Source: Caenorhabditis remanei
Lineage: Eukaryota > Nematoda > Chromadorea > Rhabditida > Rhabditidae
DNA: 64,000 bases
Assembly (NCBI RefSeq): GCF_010183535.1
Contig: NC_071328.1
Coordinates: forward strand, 1,674,001 to 1,738,000
Direction: 5' to 3'
Made by a program: the position numbers and the translations under genes. Positions 1-12,048 of the stretch are shown here, one piece after another (positions within the stretch are counted from its first letter, which is position 1; every line of letters starts with the position of its first letter). The notes under the pieces were generated by a model. That model searched no databases. It was given only the letters and a program-made list of their open reading frames with translations, and was not told where the DNA came from.

Positions 1-1372
1 TAGCCACTGGGTGACCCCTCGAGACGACATGAAAAGAGGAAGGAAGAGGGGGGAGGGGAGGGGAACGGAGGAATGAGAGATATGGAGACTCAGAGACGGG
101 AGATTTCACTTTGCGGTCAACACTCGAAATATATGCCCTCTTCTTCTTCTTTTCTTCATCCCCACCCTCCATCCGCCTTCATGTGCCGCCTGTCTCTCTC
201 TTATCCATCATGTTCCGTTTTCAAGAGAGTTGGTTGATTAATTAGATGAACACAGATAGCTGTGGAGAGACTAGAGGAACTTTTTGATCTACTGCGGTGG
301 CGATTTTTTCAAAAAACTTCTAAAAACCCTATTCTTAACGCAAAACGAAAAAAAAATTTCGTCTAAAACCTCAAAATTTGAACATTAGCCACAATGTCGA
401 GTTTTGTTCATATTGTTTCAATTTGCAATTTTCTGGTAGATCAAATCTAGATCTTCATTTTTGTAGTTGACAACTTTTTGATAGCTCCGCCCACTTTTGA
501 GATATGCGCCTTTAAAAATTGCAACCAAAAAAACTTAAGGCACCTAAAAACCGCTGTACCTCAAAATCCTGTAAAGTTATCAAAAACTGGCATTTACAAT
601 ATTGTAGACCTACTTTTGATCTACCTAGCCATAATCACGGATATTCGCAAAAAATCGTTTGAGGTTTGCAAGAATTTTTAAAAATTTCGAAAAAAAAATT
701 TTTCAAAGATTTCCAATTTCAACGGCTCATAACTCAAAAACCTGTAGCTTTATTTTGAAACCGTCTACATCGAAATAATGGAGATCTTTTTGATCTACTT
801 AAGCAATTACATTTCTAAGGCTACTCTAACGCTATTTCGGCCGAAATTAGATTTAAAAAAAATTATTTCACTCCAAATTTTTTTCTCAAAATTGTCACAA
901 TTCAAGTCACAAGTCAACCCGCTAATGCATATACATTCATATAAAAGCTAGAAAAACGTTGTTTTTATAAACAAACTTGCATCAAAATCTGTGTAAGCAC
1001 AGGGAGGGGCACAGAATGTTTTGTCCCCCATGTCATCATTTTAAAAGGGAAAAAGAGAGAGAGTTGGGGGGTCTCAATTGAATGAGCTGACGGAAAATGG
1101 GAAAACGAGAAGAGATTTAGAGAGAAAAGAGAGCTCTGGAGGGAAATGTACTCGTAAATGGGAGGCAAAGCAATGAATATATAAATGAGAAGCATAAAAG
1201 TGGTGGTGGTTAAGTAGGTCATAAAAGGTATTGCTATTATTTTCATGAGCCTCTTATTACCCACTTTGGAAAGACTTTAAGAAGCTTTGCTTTTTTCTCA
1301 AATTTACCATTTTCAAAAAAAATTTCACCTGTAAATCGGCTAATTTCAGCTAAAATTCCAAAAATTCACCTA

Positions 1373-1675
1373 TCACCATACTCGTTACAAAAAGCAAAAA
1401 ATAAAAGTACTCGGTGGGAATCGAACCTCGGATGCATTTTTGCTGGGCAGACTCCTTCCCAGGTACACCACAGGTGCCGACCGGCGGCGCGAAGCCTAAG
1501 GTGGCGACAGCAAGGGAAAACGTGGCGCCCACCACCTTTATCACCTTCCTCTGTGCCGCGCCGCCGGCGCGCACTCGTGGTGTACCCGGTAAGGAGTCTG
1601 GCCAGTAAAAATGTATCCGAGGTTCGATTCCTACCGAGTGCTATAATTTTTTACTTTTTGTAAGGAGTACCGTGA
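1373..1675. repeat. TA-flanked foldback with two divergent tRNA-like halves (copy 1)
   Basis: The ends are inverted copies: TCACCATACTCGTTAC on the left, and the complement of TCACGGTACTCCTTAC on the right, each next to TA. Each half contains a pol III-like box A (TGGTGTACCNGG) and box B (GGTTCGATTCC), pointing outwards. In the right half, GCACTCG at about 1569 can pair with CGAGTGC at about 1635, as in a tRNA acceptor stem, but no good anticodon arm can be drawn. The middle is GC-rich. Related copies lie at 8.5-8.8 and 12.5-12.8 kb. Confidence 0.75.
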
Positions 1676-2441
1676 TAGGTCTAATAATGAATTTAAGCAA
1701 AAATTGAGCGATTTACAGTTGAAAAATTTTGAAAAATTGGTATTTTTCCGCTATTTTTACTATGAACATAGCAGAAAGGTTCAGAAAACAGAGCGGTGCG
1801 TCTAATGCGCATCTTGTCACTCAAGAAGATTAAACTTGTCACCCAAACTAAAGACGGAAAAGTGCGTTCTTAGAAACCGACCTTGAAAAAGAAATCGAAA
1901 AATTTTATGATCTACGAATCGACAAACATAAACATGTTGGAAGAAGTTGAACACATGTGGTGAAAAAAAGAGGGGAAAAAAAAGAAACGGAGCCACCTGT
2001 TTGTGATCTTTTTCTTCTTTTCTTTTCTTTTTTCTCCCGTCAAACAATTTTTGTCAATTAATCTGTTAAGTAATCAATCAATCTCTAGCAAAAAAAAATT
2101 TACGAAAAGAACACGGGGGGAGCACAAAAGAAAACGTAGGGGGGATACTTGACAAGTTGTTGCTCACCGAATGAGCAAAACGAAGAAGAAAAGGAGATAA
2201 AACAATAGGAAAAAGAGAACTCATTTTGTGTACTCTCTTCTCTTTTACATTCTCTTTTACAAGCTCATATTTCTGCCATTTTTTCTTTTTTTTCTTTTTT
2301 ATTTGAGAGATGACACCGAGGAGGCATTGATACTGTAGGTGGTAGAATCGGAACTGATCTTTAGGATTCTCGGTCTGCTTAAGTAATCTGGGTCTGCTTC
2401 GTGTAAAACAGAAGAAAAAATTATCTATGTAGCTTTAAAGA

Positions 2442-2827
2442 TACACTGACAAAGTTACAATTTTTCAACAAAAAAATGTTTCAGCTCCCCTTTTTTTCCG
2501 AAAATCAACCAATGTCTGTAAAATTTTACATTTTTCCGGTAGGTCAAACCCTGCTCTACACTTTCGCAGTTGACAACTTTATCCAAAAATGTGATTCTTC
2601 GCAGTTACAATGTCAAACGACCATCTCGACCGACTATAACTTTATACACTTCTAACTTTTGAAAGAGAATTCCTACAAAAAAGTTGTCAACTACAAAAAT
2701 GAAGCCAGAGTTTTGATCTACCGGAAACATACAAATTTAGGAGGCCTGGAACAAAATGTGACACCAAAGGGACAACCGAAAATCGAACATTTTCCAGTTT
2801 GACTACAATGACAACTTTGTCAGTGTA
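2442..2827. repeat. Foldback MITE with TACACTGACAAAGTT ends
   Basis: A perfect 15-base terminal inverted repeat (TACACTGACAAAGTT and its complement) bounds 386 bases of non-coding DNA. The same ends recur, less perfectly, around 6313-6712 and 7325-8012, so this is a small non-autonomous family. Confidence 0.7.
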
Positions 2828-3327
2828 ACTTTGAAGAAACCAAAATAATTAAACATTAAAGTTTTTCGTAAGAATGGACTCAGAATTTGAGGAAAAAGGA
2901 AAAATCTCTTGGATCCAGATCCGAAAATTGAAAAACGAGAATTTAAAGTTAAAAATGATGCCCTCCTCCCCTAAAACTGCTTGGGACACTGTGAAACCCT
3001 GGTCAAAATAAGCGACGTCATTGTGAACTGATTTGCAAACCGAGTAATTCCCAGACACTCTTCCCTCCCCTTCTTCAGAGTAATCGGCTAGCGAGTCAAG
3101 TGTATTTGAGTGCGGATTTTCCTAGGGCGGTCTCTTGTTGACACTTCTTGTCTCCACTAGAGCATAACACAACAATTGGAGAAAGAAGAGGAAAACTTGA
3201 AATCAGATTATATCATTTCAATTGGAGGAGGTGTCAAGGAAACGGAAAATGACCAACTTTGAGACCTATATACCCTTGCATTTGGGTCAAAACTATATTT
3301 TTTAGATAGACCAAATTGAGAGCTTCA

Positions 3328-3530
3328 TTTTTGTAGTTGACAACTTTCTTCTAGCTTTTCACGTTTTCGAGATATGCGCCTTTGAAGATTGGGAGGCGAG
3401 AGAGCGTGCGAAAAGAGGAGGGCGTCTAGCTTCACTGCGTCTCTCTGTCTGCGTTCTCTCGCCTCCCAAACTTTAAAGGCGCATATCTCAAAAGTGTGAA
3501 GAGCTTTCAAAAAATGGTCAACTACAAAAA
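3328..3530. repeat. Foldback MITE with GTAGTTGACAACTTT arms
   Basis: The left arm TTTTTGTAGTTGACAAC..GAGATATGCGCCTTT is repeated inverted on the right (AAAGGCGCATATCTC..GTCAACTACAAAAA) around a short GC-richer loop. Other copies sit in the introns of the CRAL-TRIO gene (9416-9629, 10418-10630, 10927-11131) and in a sem-4 intron (51207-51366). Confidence 0.75.
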
Positions 3531-4606
3531 TATAGTCGTTGACTTGTTCTACACAACCATTTTAAATTTGAAGATTTTTAATCAAAATTCAAAACTGAAA
3601 AACAGCATGTAAAAAATGACCAATTTTTTATTTTTCACAAAACCCGATAAGAGAGGATAATAAGTGTTTAAATTTCTGATGAGATAAGTTTTTCGAAAAC
3701 AAAAAAAAACAACACACAGTGTTCACCCAAATTCATAAATGTGTCACTATCTCATAGTCTGGTGCATAAATTAAAAAAAAATACTATAAAACTAACAGAC
3801 CAGGTCTAAAACGCAGAGATCAAGGTAAACCAAACCATAAGAGATCAGCTGCCTCGGTCAGCGCTCCAAAAACTACACAAAACGGTCTAAAAACCAAAGA
3901 AATCTGCAAAAAAGGAGTGACTACGCACCTAAAGTGCCGTCGTCAAAGAACATACGCGCGCGCGGCTGTAGGTCAACGCGGCAACACAGTGACACATGAA
4001 GGTGAGTCTAGAAACACAAGAATGTGTTACGGTATTCCTGATTGACCCACAAAGAATATTTTTGTATGAACTACACACACAGCAAAAGTAGAACTTTCTA
4101 GGAATACTCTCTAGCAAGTTACAGGCCGGCGAATAATTAACTTTTTTTCAAAGTATTGTGATTTTTGACTGGTTTACTTTTACGGTTCTATTTTTGATCT
4201 TTATATTCCACACAAAATTTTCTCTGTTGGTCAATACCGATACATCCTCTCAAAGTTGATAATTTTCAACTGAAAGCAGCTAGATTATATAACTGAACTG
4301 ACGTTGTCGTGTCTAGAAAATATGCCATTAAAATAGTTCATTCAGCAGTGCCATCTCAATCAAGATCAAGCTCCTTCAAAAATTAAGCACAGAGATCAAA
4401 TTCATTTGAAAATAAAGAAATCAAGATGAAAATAAACAAGGAGTATCTAATTCAAGTGCGTCCGATCCGTTACACATGTTTTTCCGTTTCTATTAAAAAT
4501 TGGACTCCGCCGTGTTTACACAATCTCTCTTCTTTTGATTTCCATCGGAAGGAAGATTGGCATTTATTAAAAAACTAAAATTGAAATTTCCATGGAGTGT
4601 AACTTA

Positions 4607-5039
4607 CAGTACTGGTCAAAAGTATATGGACTCTGGCCGTTTTCAGTAGAAAATGACCAATGTTGGGAATGGGTTACGGTAATACTTATTGTCCCATCAA
4701 GTAAATATTTTAATGAATCGTACAGATCAAAAGTAGAGCTCCGTTTTTGTTGTTGACAACTTTTTTGTACTGGCACACTCTAGCAAGTTACAGTAATCTC
4801 TCCCTCAAATCGACCGAATTTAGTGCTAATTTTGAGCTGTCTCCTTAAAATGACCATAACTCTCCAGGGAGTGTCCGTACAAAAAAGTTATCAACTACAA
4901 AAATGGAGCTCAATTTTTGATCTGTATGATCCATTAAAAATCTACCTGATGGGACAATAAGTATTACCATGACACACTCTCAAAGTCGGATCTTTTCAAC
5001 TGAAAAATGCCAAAATCCATATCCTTCTGACCGGTACTG
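4607..5039. mobile_element. Tc1-like MITE, 433 bp, TA target duplication
   Basis: The left end CAGTACTGGTCAAAAGTATA and right end ..TTCTGACCGGTACTG are inverted copies flanked by TA on both sides. Tc1/mariner elements insert at TA and Tc1-type ends begin CAGT.CTGG. There is no transposase frame, so it is non-autonomous. A decayed relative lies at about 24.60-25.01 kb, with the shared internal segment AGGGAGTGTCCGTACAAAAA. Confidence 0.75.
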
Positions 5040-5373
5040 TATATTTGGAAAGCAGGATTCTGAATCTGTTATTAAATTTTGGCGGTGATTTGAAACAACA
5101 GAAATATATCAATTTTAAGTTTAAAACCTTTAAATTTGTTTTCAGTATTTTCAAAGTTTTCCCCCTATGCTTCGAGACGATTCTTGAAGACAATTCCAGC
5201 TCAAACAAAAAAAAAGCTTTTATTTTTATAATAATTGTTTACTTTTTACAGGTTCTAGACGAATCCGACATTGATTGCATTTTTCCACATGAATTGATAA
5301 AAATCAAACGGTCAAAGTGCACATTCTTCTGTTCCATCGCTTGAAAGACTAAGGTGTCATATGTTATTTATTT

Positions 5374-5684
5374 CAGATTCTGATACTTCAGTTAATTCTA
5401 ATAAATTTTTATTATTGACTGATATGCTGGCAATCGCTCCATTAAGCGTTCTAACTGACTCAAAATGAGCTTTGGTGGAAGAGTTTTCCCGTGTAGTCCT
5501 CTCGGACAAGATTTTTGGTCATTTCCTCGTTTTATTAATACTTCCAACATTCAAATCGAGAAAATAAAAAATGATTGAGGAAAATCTTGTCCCAGAGGAC
5601 TACACGACCAATCGAACAAGTGATTTTAAGCATATGCGTCATTAATAAAAGTTTATTAGAATTTTCTGAATTATCGGAAGCTCA
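5374..5684. repeat. Foldback element (copy 1)
   Basis: Long inverted arms end in TTCAGATTCTGATACTTCAG on the left and CTGAATTATCGGAAGCTC on the right. The inner arm contains GAGCTTTGGTGGAAGAGTTT and CCTCTCGGACAAGAT. The same organisation recurs at 32067-32417 inside the ADAR-like gene. No coding capacity is visible. Confidence 0.65.
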
Positions 5685-6312
5685 AATTAAAAATATGATT
5701 TCAGTCCTCCTTTAAGCCGTTCCATCGCCCTTCCTTTGGCTGTAACTTGTCTTATTAAGAAGCTAAGACCCTGAAAATTTGAGAAAACATTTTTGGGCAC
5801 AAAGGAATATTTTAGCACAAAAATCATTATGGAAATATCGATTTCTTCAACTTTCCTGATAGATTTACGAAAATCGTAAAAACACTAAAAATGGACTTTT
5901 TCAGTTTCATTCATGATCGAGTCCAAATCTTTATTTTTGAGCCAGTTTTGTGTATGCACAGTTGTCCAATCTCTTTTTTTCGACGGATCATCAAATCACG
6001 GATTTTCAAAAAATGAAATTATCGGAATAGTACCAATTTGTTGAGAAATACATGAAAAATACGTTAGTGTCTAAAAAGCTCCTGAAAAAGCTCAGGAATT
6101 CTAGTCGTTAACGTGTAGCGAGCCGGGAAAAAGTGCAAAAAAACACTAAAATGGTCAAAAAGGCATTCCAAGCCGGCACCCGAATAGTTATCCGGCCCAG
6201 AATTGGTCACAAACATAAAACTCGCCAAGATCTACATTTTGATATATTTTTCAGCTTATAATATTGATTTTGAAGCGAGTTACCCGCCAGGTTTGATAAT
6301 TTTCAATTTCGA

Positions 6313-6712
6313 ATAAATTCAAAGTTACACTGACACTGATACACTGATCACTTTGTTCAGTAGAGTGCATCTGCAATTATCTTCAATAGTTCGAAATTTA
6401 CTACTGTTTCCAAACTTTGTGTTGGTCATAATTCCAAGGGTTCCACTTCTGTAGTCAAAACCAATTGAATGGTTCTGCGAGCCGAGTTATGAGCTTTTTC
6501 ACATTTTCCACATTCCTCGAATTGGGGTCCATTATCTCTGCTCGCAGAACCATTTAGTCGGTTTTGATTGCAGAAATGGACTCCGCGTGGTCGAAAGTGC
6601 CAATGACCAAATTTATTGAAATTTTGAAAGCCGCAAATTGTAGATGCGCTCCACTGTACAAAGTTGTCAGTGTAACTATACTACAATGACAATTTTGGCA
6701 GTGTAACTTTGA
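6313..6712. repeat. Foldback repeat, family of the 2442-2827 element
   Basis: Ends read TTACACTGACACTGAT on the left and TTTTGGCAGTGTAA on the right. The inside carries the module GGAGTCCATTTCTGCAATCA and its near-inverse. The same module is in the 7.3-8.0 kb repeat and in the defensin intron hairpin at 42.3-42.56 kb. Confidence 0.55.
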
Positions 6713-7184
6713 AGCAACATAAATAAATTTTCTTCCGTTTAGCGCATCTGTAAGTTTTTCATGTTCAAAATTTAGGCAGAAACCGAAGCCGTGACCATAA
6801 TATCTCAAAACATGTCACTATCAAAAAGTTTTCAACCACCCTCCTCTCTACACTAAAAACTGTTTTCCTTCTTTTCCTCCCAACAAAAATCACTAAAAAC
6901 CATGTGACACATCCGTCTCTCTCCGGTCATCCTTTCTTCATCGTCTCCCACTTTCCACCGATTGAAATCTGCAAGAAAAGAGAAAGGAATCGTCCGGTGA
7001 AGAAGAAGAAGGCCGAAGGCGGGAAAGATTCAGCGGAGATATTACACAACACAGACAATACTACAGTAACTGAGAAATAGTGTGCGTGGGGGATTCGGAA
7101 GAGAGAACGAGAGATGGAGAGAATCCGCCGCCTCCTTCCTATTCTCTCGATTCTTCATTCTTCCTTTTCATTCCAATCGAAGTA

Positions 7185-10100
7185 ATGTTGGTGTCGCCGA
7201 CGGCCACTGCAACCTCTATTGAACAGCAGACTATTCATGATCTCAGGTATAGCATATATAGTGGGAATTGGGACGTTTCAAAACTGTGATAAAACGGAAG
7301 AAAAATTATCTATGTTGCTTTAAAGATACACTGACAGAAATACACTGACAAAGTTGTCATTGTAGTTTAGCTACACTGACAACTTTGTTCAGTGGAGCGC
7401 ATCTACAATTTGCAGCTTACAAAATTTCTATAAACTTGGTCATAGGTACTTTCAACTACGCGGAGTCCATTTCTGCAATCAAAACCGACAAAATGGTTCT
7501 GTAAGCCGAGTTATGAAACTCAAAGTCGGCTAATGTGAAAAATGTGAAAAAGCTCATAATTCGGCTCCCAGTACCATATAGCCGATTTTGACTACAGAAA
7601 TGGAATTCTTGGACCTATGACCAAACTTATAGATAGTTTGAAACCACAAAATTTGGAAACAGTGGTAAATTTCGAACTTTTGCAGATAATTGCAGATGCG
7701 CATGAGAGAGGGTCATAGGTCCAAGGATTCCATTTCTGTAGTCAAAACCAGTTGAATGGTTCTGCAAGATGAGTTATGAGATTTTTCACATTTTCCACAT
7801 TCCTCGAATTGGGGTCCATTATCTCGGCTCGCAGAACCATTTGGTCGGTTTTGATTGCAGAAATGGACTCCGCGTAGTTGAAAGTACCTATGACCAAATT
7901 TATAGAAATTTTGAAAAAAAAATTGCAGATGCGCTCTGCTGAAAGAAGTGGTCGGTGTAACTACAATGACAACTTTGTCAGTGTATTTTTGTCAGTGTAT
8001 TTTTGTCAGTGTACATGTTTCTATTTTTACAAAACTTTTCGAAATTTCCCGTTTTCGTCTTGAACCCACTTTCCCTGCCCTCCAGATTCGTATCTTTTGA
8101 TCCGTTTACGAAGAAAATCGATTGAAACGTATTCCAAGCTTTTTACTTTCCCCTAAACGTGATCAAAACACAACATCCATTGATAAGAATTGAGAGGATC
8201 TTTTTCTTAGAATGTGTACTATGTACCGTGCCAGAGAATTTCATAACACAATTTTCTTGTTATCTCGAATCTTTCTAGAGTCACATGAAAAAATGCGTTT
8301 TTCTTCGATAAACAAAGAGGAGAGATTCCAGATATGTGACCTTGTTTCTTAGATTATACGACATATACCGAGGGGATTCCCTCATTTATTCCGAATGAAT
8401 GAGAATGGGGGAAATAATGACGTCATGCGGAAAAGAATAAAAGACGGGATGCGGGAAACGCAAAAATCTCGTTTCATAGGAATAGAATGCGTTAAACTTG
8501 AAAATAAACACATCCCCATGCTTGGCAAAAATTGCAAAAAATAATAGCGGGGATAAAGAATTGAACCTGGGATGCAAGATTACTGGTCAGACTCCTTACC
8601 GGGTACACCATGAGTGAGGGGAGGCGGCGTGGAACCGAAGGTGGTGATAAACGGGGGTGGCGAAGGTGGCGAGAGAGTGACCCGTCACCTTTATCACCAC
8701 CTTGAGTTCCGCGCCGCCGGTCGACACCTGTGGTGTACCTGGTAAGGAGTCTGCCCACTAATCTGGCATCCCGGGTTCGATTCCTTACGCCTTCAATTTA
8801 TTTTTGCTTTTTGTAACGATCACCCTGATATATTTCTTTTGCCGCCTAGTGCCTTAATTTCCAAGTTTCAGATCAATCCTCCCACAAATCGACAATTTGA
8901 ACGATGGATACGTGCTGCGTTGGCTTCGTGCAAAAGGCGGACGATTCGATGAGACAGCAGAGAGTCTGAGAAAACATGTGACGTTTCGAAACGCGTGGCA
9001 TTTGGACACGATTCATCAGTGGACTCCGCCAGAGTGCCTCGAAAAATATTGTGGATATGGACTTCTCGGTGACACCGAGGGACGTCCGATTCTGATGTCA
9101 CTTCTGGGAAATGTTGATGTCGAGGGATTGTTGAGATCTGTCGCCTCACTGGATTATATCAAATTCTCATTGGCCGCAATCGAGAAGGGAATGAAACTTT
9201 GTGAGCAGAAGGCGGCGGAGGTGAGTTGGTTAGATAGATCATGAATAGAGCTACAGTTTTGTAGTTGACAATTTTTCAATATCTAGAAGCACTTAAGAGA
9301 TACAGTTTAGAAAAAAAGCTTTCTGTGGCAGACTTTAACAGTATGTCATGCCTTCAAAATTAAACGTTTTCAAATTTTTCTTGTTATAAATAGGTAGATC
9401 AAAAATAGGGCTACATTTTTGCAGTTGACAACTTTTTGATAGCTCGTCACGCTTTTGAGATATGCGCCTTTAAAGATTGGGGGCGAGAGAGCGTGCGGAA
9501 AGAGGAGGGCTTCTCGTTTCTCTGCGTCTCCTCCCCCTCCTCTCTCTCACGCCGCGCAAATCGGCTATCTTCAAAGGCGCATAACTCAGTTGGGTGAAGA
9601 GATAGAAAAAAGTTGTCAACTACAAAAATATAGTCCTTGACTTGGTCTACATGGCAAATACAAATTCAGAAAATTTTGTTCAAAACTAATAAAGTTTCAA
9701 GCTGTTAAAGTTAGCAAATTTTTCCAATAAATTTTTGAATTTTCAATTTCAATTAACCCATTTTCAGTCCGGCCGCCCATTTGAGCAAATGACATTGGTG
9801 TTCGACCTGGAAAACATCACATCCGCCCATTTCTCATGCAAACAATTCGCTTCGTCATTCACCACTCTCGTCAGCTTATTCCAGGATCATTATCCAATGG
9901 TCTTGAGGAAAATATTGATTATTCGGTAGGTCATATTTTATGGAGGAGAAGTATTGATTGATTTTTCAGAGCCCCCGAAATGGCACGAATCGCCTATGCA
10001 TCGATTACCGCTATCCTTCAGGATCCAATCACTCGTCTTGTCGAAATGCCATCTGAGGTGAGTGATCTACAAAATAATTTTTTGATCTACATTTTCCTTC

Positions 10101-11611
10101 CTTTTCAGTCCGACTGGAAATGGTCTCTCGCTCAAATCGTGAATCTCGAAGGTTGGCCAATGTACTGGGGAGGTAACCTCGTGGAGAACGGTGATCCAAA
10201 ATGTCCATCACGTATCAAGTATGGGGGCGGAGCCGTCGATGAGTCATATTTCGTGGATCCGAAGAAAGCGATGGCGGATTACGATCAGTTGACAACTGTT
10301 TATGCGGGGGATAAGCACTTGATTCAGATTAAAGTGAAACGACCAAGTCGGATTAGGTCAGTTTTGGTTTTTTTCCTTCAAATTTATAATATTCTTGTAT
10401 ATCAAGTTATGGGCTACATTTTTGTAGTTGACAATTTTTTGATAGCTCTTCACCCTGTCGAGATATGCGCCTTTAAAGATTGGGAGACGAGAGAGCATGT
10501 GAAAAGAGGAGTGCGTCTCGTTTCTCTGCGTCTCCTCCCCCTCTCTCCCTCTTCGACTTCCAGGCACCCATTTTCAAAAGTGCATATCTCGAAAGTGTGG
10601 AAAGATAGAAAAAAGTTGTCAACTGCAAAAATGAAGAACATGGCTTGATCTACATGAAAATTTTTGAATTTTAAATTTGGGAGTTTATTGAAGAAAGTTA
10701 CAAGGTGTCAAAGTTTGGTGATTTTCACTCACTTCAAAAATTGCTATTATGACGATGTCAGGTATAGGCAAGTTTCGAAGGATTTAAAAAATTTTCTATT
10801 TTCCAAAAAATGGAAAATTAAAATAAAATTTTGAAAAACTCTCAGCTTTGAATCTTAGTAACTTTGCTAGTTTTTGTCCAAATTTTACATATTTACATTT
10901 TTCTGATAGATCAAGTCAAGGTCTCCATTTTTGCAATTGACAACTTTTTGATAGCTATTCATGGTGTTGAGATATGCGCCTTGAAAGACTAGGTGGCGAA
11001 AGAGTGCGCGAAAAGAGGAGGGCGTCTCGCTTCTCTGCGTCTCCTCCCCTCCCCATCTTCCAGGTGCCCATTTCCAAAGGCGCATATCTCAAAAGCGTGC
11101 AGAGCTATCAAAAAGTTGTTAACTACAAAAATATTGTCGTTGACTTGATCTACAAAAGCATCTAAAATTTTCCAATTTTCGATCAAAATCGGCTTCAAAA
11201 AATCGTGTCAAAAATTACCAATTTTTTAGATACCAAATGTTGGACAGAGCACAGTTATCAATAGAGCGCGTTTTCTGATCTTAAAAACTGACAATTTTTC
11301 AGCTGGACCTACATGACCGACGAGGACGACATCGGCTTCGAAATTCACTACGATAAAACTGGCGCCTGCGACAAATTGACTGAAATGGAGACTGTCTATC
11401 CATACATTCGTCTGGAATGCACCAATGTTCCAATCACCGGACATTTGGATGTGACCGACGTCGGAAATTGTGGGTTTTGGATTTTCGTTAAATTTCTTAA
11501 ATTAAAACAATATTAACTTTCAAATTTTCAGACGTTCTGGAATTTGACAACTACTACTCGTGGTTCTCCGCCAAACAACTTCGCTACAACATCGAGATTG
11601 AGGATTTGTAA
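7185..11611 (+). CDS. CRAL-TRIO (SEC14-like) and GOLD domain lipid-binding protein, 7 exons
   Basis: Proposed exons are 7185-7246, 8872-9220, 9768-9925, 9970-10057, 10109-10356, 11303-11469 and 11532-11611. They join in frame to 383 residues. Residues about 22-60 form a CRAL-TRIO N-terminal helix region (DGYVLRWLRAKGGRFDETAE). Residues about 75-245 match the lipid pocket (GRPILMSLLGNVD; LVFDLENITS; RKILIIRAPEMARIAY; PITRLVEMPSE). From about 265 to the end is a beta-rich part like the GOLD domain, with WSLAQIVNLEGWPMYWGG just before it. Such proteins bind a lipid or other hydrophobic ligand and are linked to membrane traffic. Worms have several CTG/CGR-type paralogues, and I cannot say which this is. 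Its introns hold three copies of one MITE family and a tRNA-like foldback. The start is the in-frame ATG of exon 1 and could be one exon too late. Confidence 0.88.
7325..8012. repeat. Nested foldback repeats in CRAL-TRIO intron 1
   Basis: The region begins with TACACTGACAGAAATACACTGACAAAG and ends with repeated TTTTGTCAGTGTA units, at least three in tandem. Inside are two inverted modules around GGAGTCCATTTCTGCAATCA. It lies wholly in intron 1 (7247-8871). Confidence 0.6.
8509..8828. repeat. Foldback with divergent tRNA-like halves (copy 2)
   Basis: The right half is clear: TGGTGTACCTGGTAAGGAGT, then GGGTTCGATTCCTTACG, then TTTTTGCTTTTTGTAACGAT up to CACCCTGATA. The left half is an inverted version with AATTGAACCTGGGATGCA and ACTCCTTACCGGGTACACCA. 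The left boundary is approximate. It is inserted just upstream of exon 2 of the CRAL-TRIO gene. Confidence 0.65.
9416..9629. repeat. Foldback MITE in CRAL-TRIO intron 2
   Basis: The arms read GCAGTTGACAACTTTTTGAT and AAAAGTTGTCAACTACAAAA, with GAGATATGCGCCTTTAAAGA and its near-complement inside. It is of the same family as 3328-3530. Confidence 0.75.
10418..10630. repeat. Foldback MITE in CRAL-TRIO intron 5 (first of two)
   Basis: The arms are TTTTTGTAGTTGACAA and TTGTCAACTGCAAAAA, with the GAGATATGCGCCTTTAAAGA module and a GAGAGAGC..CTCTCT core. Same family as 3328-3530. Confidence 0.75.
10927..11131. repeat. Foldback MITE in CRAL-TRIO intron 5 (second of two)
   Basis: The arms are TTTTTGCAATTGACAAC and GTTGTTAACTACAAAAA, with GAGATATGCGCCTTGAAAGA on the left and AAAGGCGCATATCTCAAAAG on the right. 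It lies about 300 bases after its sister copy in the same intron. Confidence 0.75.
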
Positions 11612-11776
11612 AAAAAAGTGGAATTTATTACCTAATAATTATTTTAACGACTGGTTTTAACATTTTGTTTAATTTTATTATATAAATAATGAGCATTTGG
11701 AAAGATTTTACTTTGAAAAACAATTTTTATCATTGGAGCGCAGTTGCATACGCCCTCGCGTTCACCGCCCCCTCTT

Positions 11777-11852
11777 TGCCCCTGGTGGCGTAGTGGGGCA
11801 AGGCGGCGGGCGGGAATCTCATGACGGGGGTTCGAATCCCACTTGAGCCAAA
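11777..11852 (+). other. tRNA-like sequence (probably a decayed or SINE-like tRNA copy)
   Basis: A box A-like stretch GGTGGCGTAGTGGGGCAAGG is followed 40 bases later by a good box B and T-arm, GGGGGTTCGAATCCCACTTG. The ends do not pair as a normal acceptor stem and I cannot draw a 5-base anticodon stem. I therefore call it tRNA-like rather than a functional tRNA. It lies in the gap between the CRAL-TRIO gene and the membrane-protein gene. Confidence 0.45.
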
Positions 11853-12048
11853 ACTTTTTTGTTCTTTGCATTTCGCATTGGAGCACGTTTGCAATGCCGA
11901 ATTTTGCAACATTTTCAAAAAAAATTTTTTTTGGAAAATTTGAAAAAAAAAACTTACGTGAACTTCCTGCTATGGTATGCTATGGAATTTTTCCAAGTTT
12001 CAGTTCCAAATTTCCAACAAAAATCGATAAAATCAGAAAACCAATACA

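Larger units (their letters stand above)
1..7184. other. Intergenic stretch with repeats, no gene seen
   Basis: I find no open frame here with codon structure, splice sites and a recognisable protein. The short frames fall inside inverted repeats. What it holds is several foldback elements, listed separately (about 1.37-1.68, 2.44-2.83, 3.33-3.53, 4.61-5.04, 5.37-5.68 and 6.31-6.71 kb), and many single repeat arms, for example a GTTGACAACTTTTTGATAGC arm near 467-487. The last few hundred bases before 7185 should contain the promoter of the CRAL-TRIO gene. Confidence 0.6.

Noticed and set aside
1350..1608. Frames reading GIEPRM..GTPQV and GVPGKESAQQK
   Set aside because: Typical conceptual translations of tRNA-like T-arm sequence in the foldback element, not a gene.
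5045..5344. 99-codon frame after the Tc1-like MITE
   Set aside because: Begins at the element edge, Lys/Phe-rich with no splice context or recognisable domain.
11644..11918. 80-codon frame with WDSNPRHEIPARRLAPLRHQG
   Set aside because: This is the well-known false protein produced by reading across a tRNA-like box B on the opposite strand.
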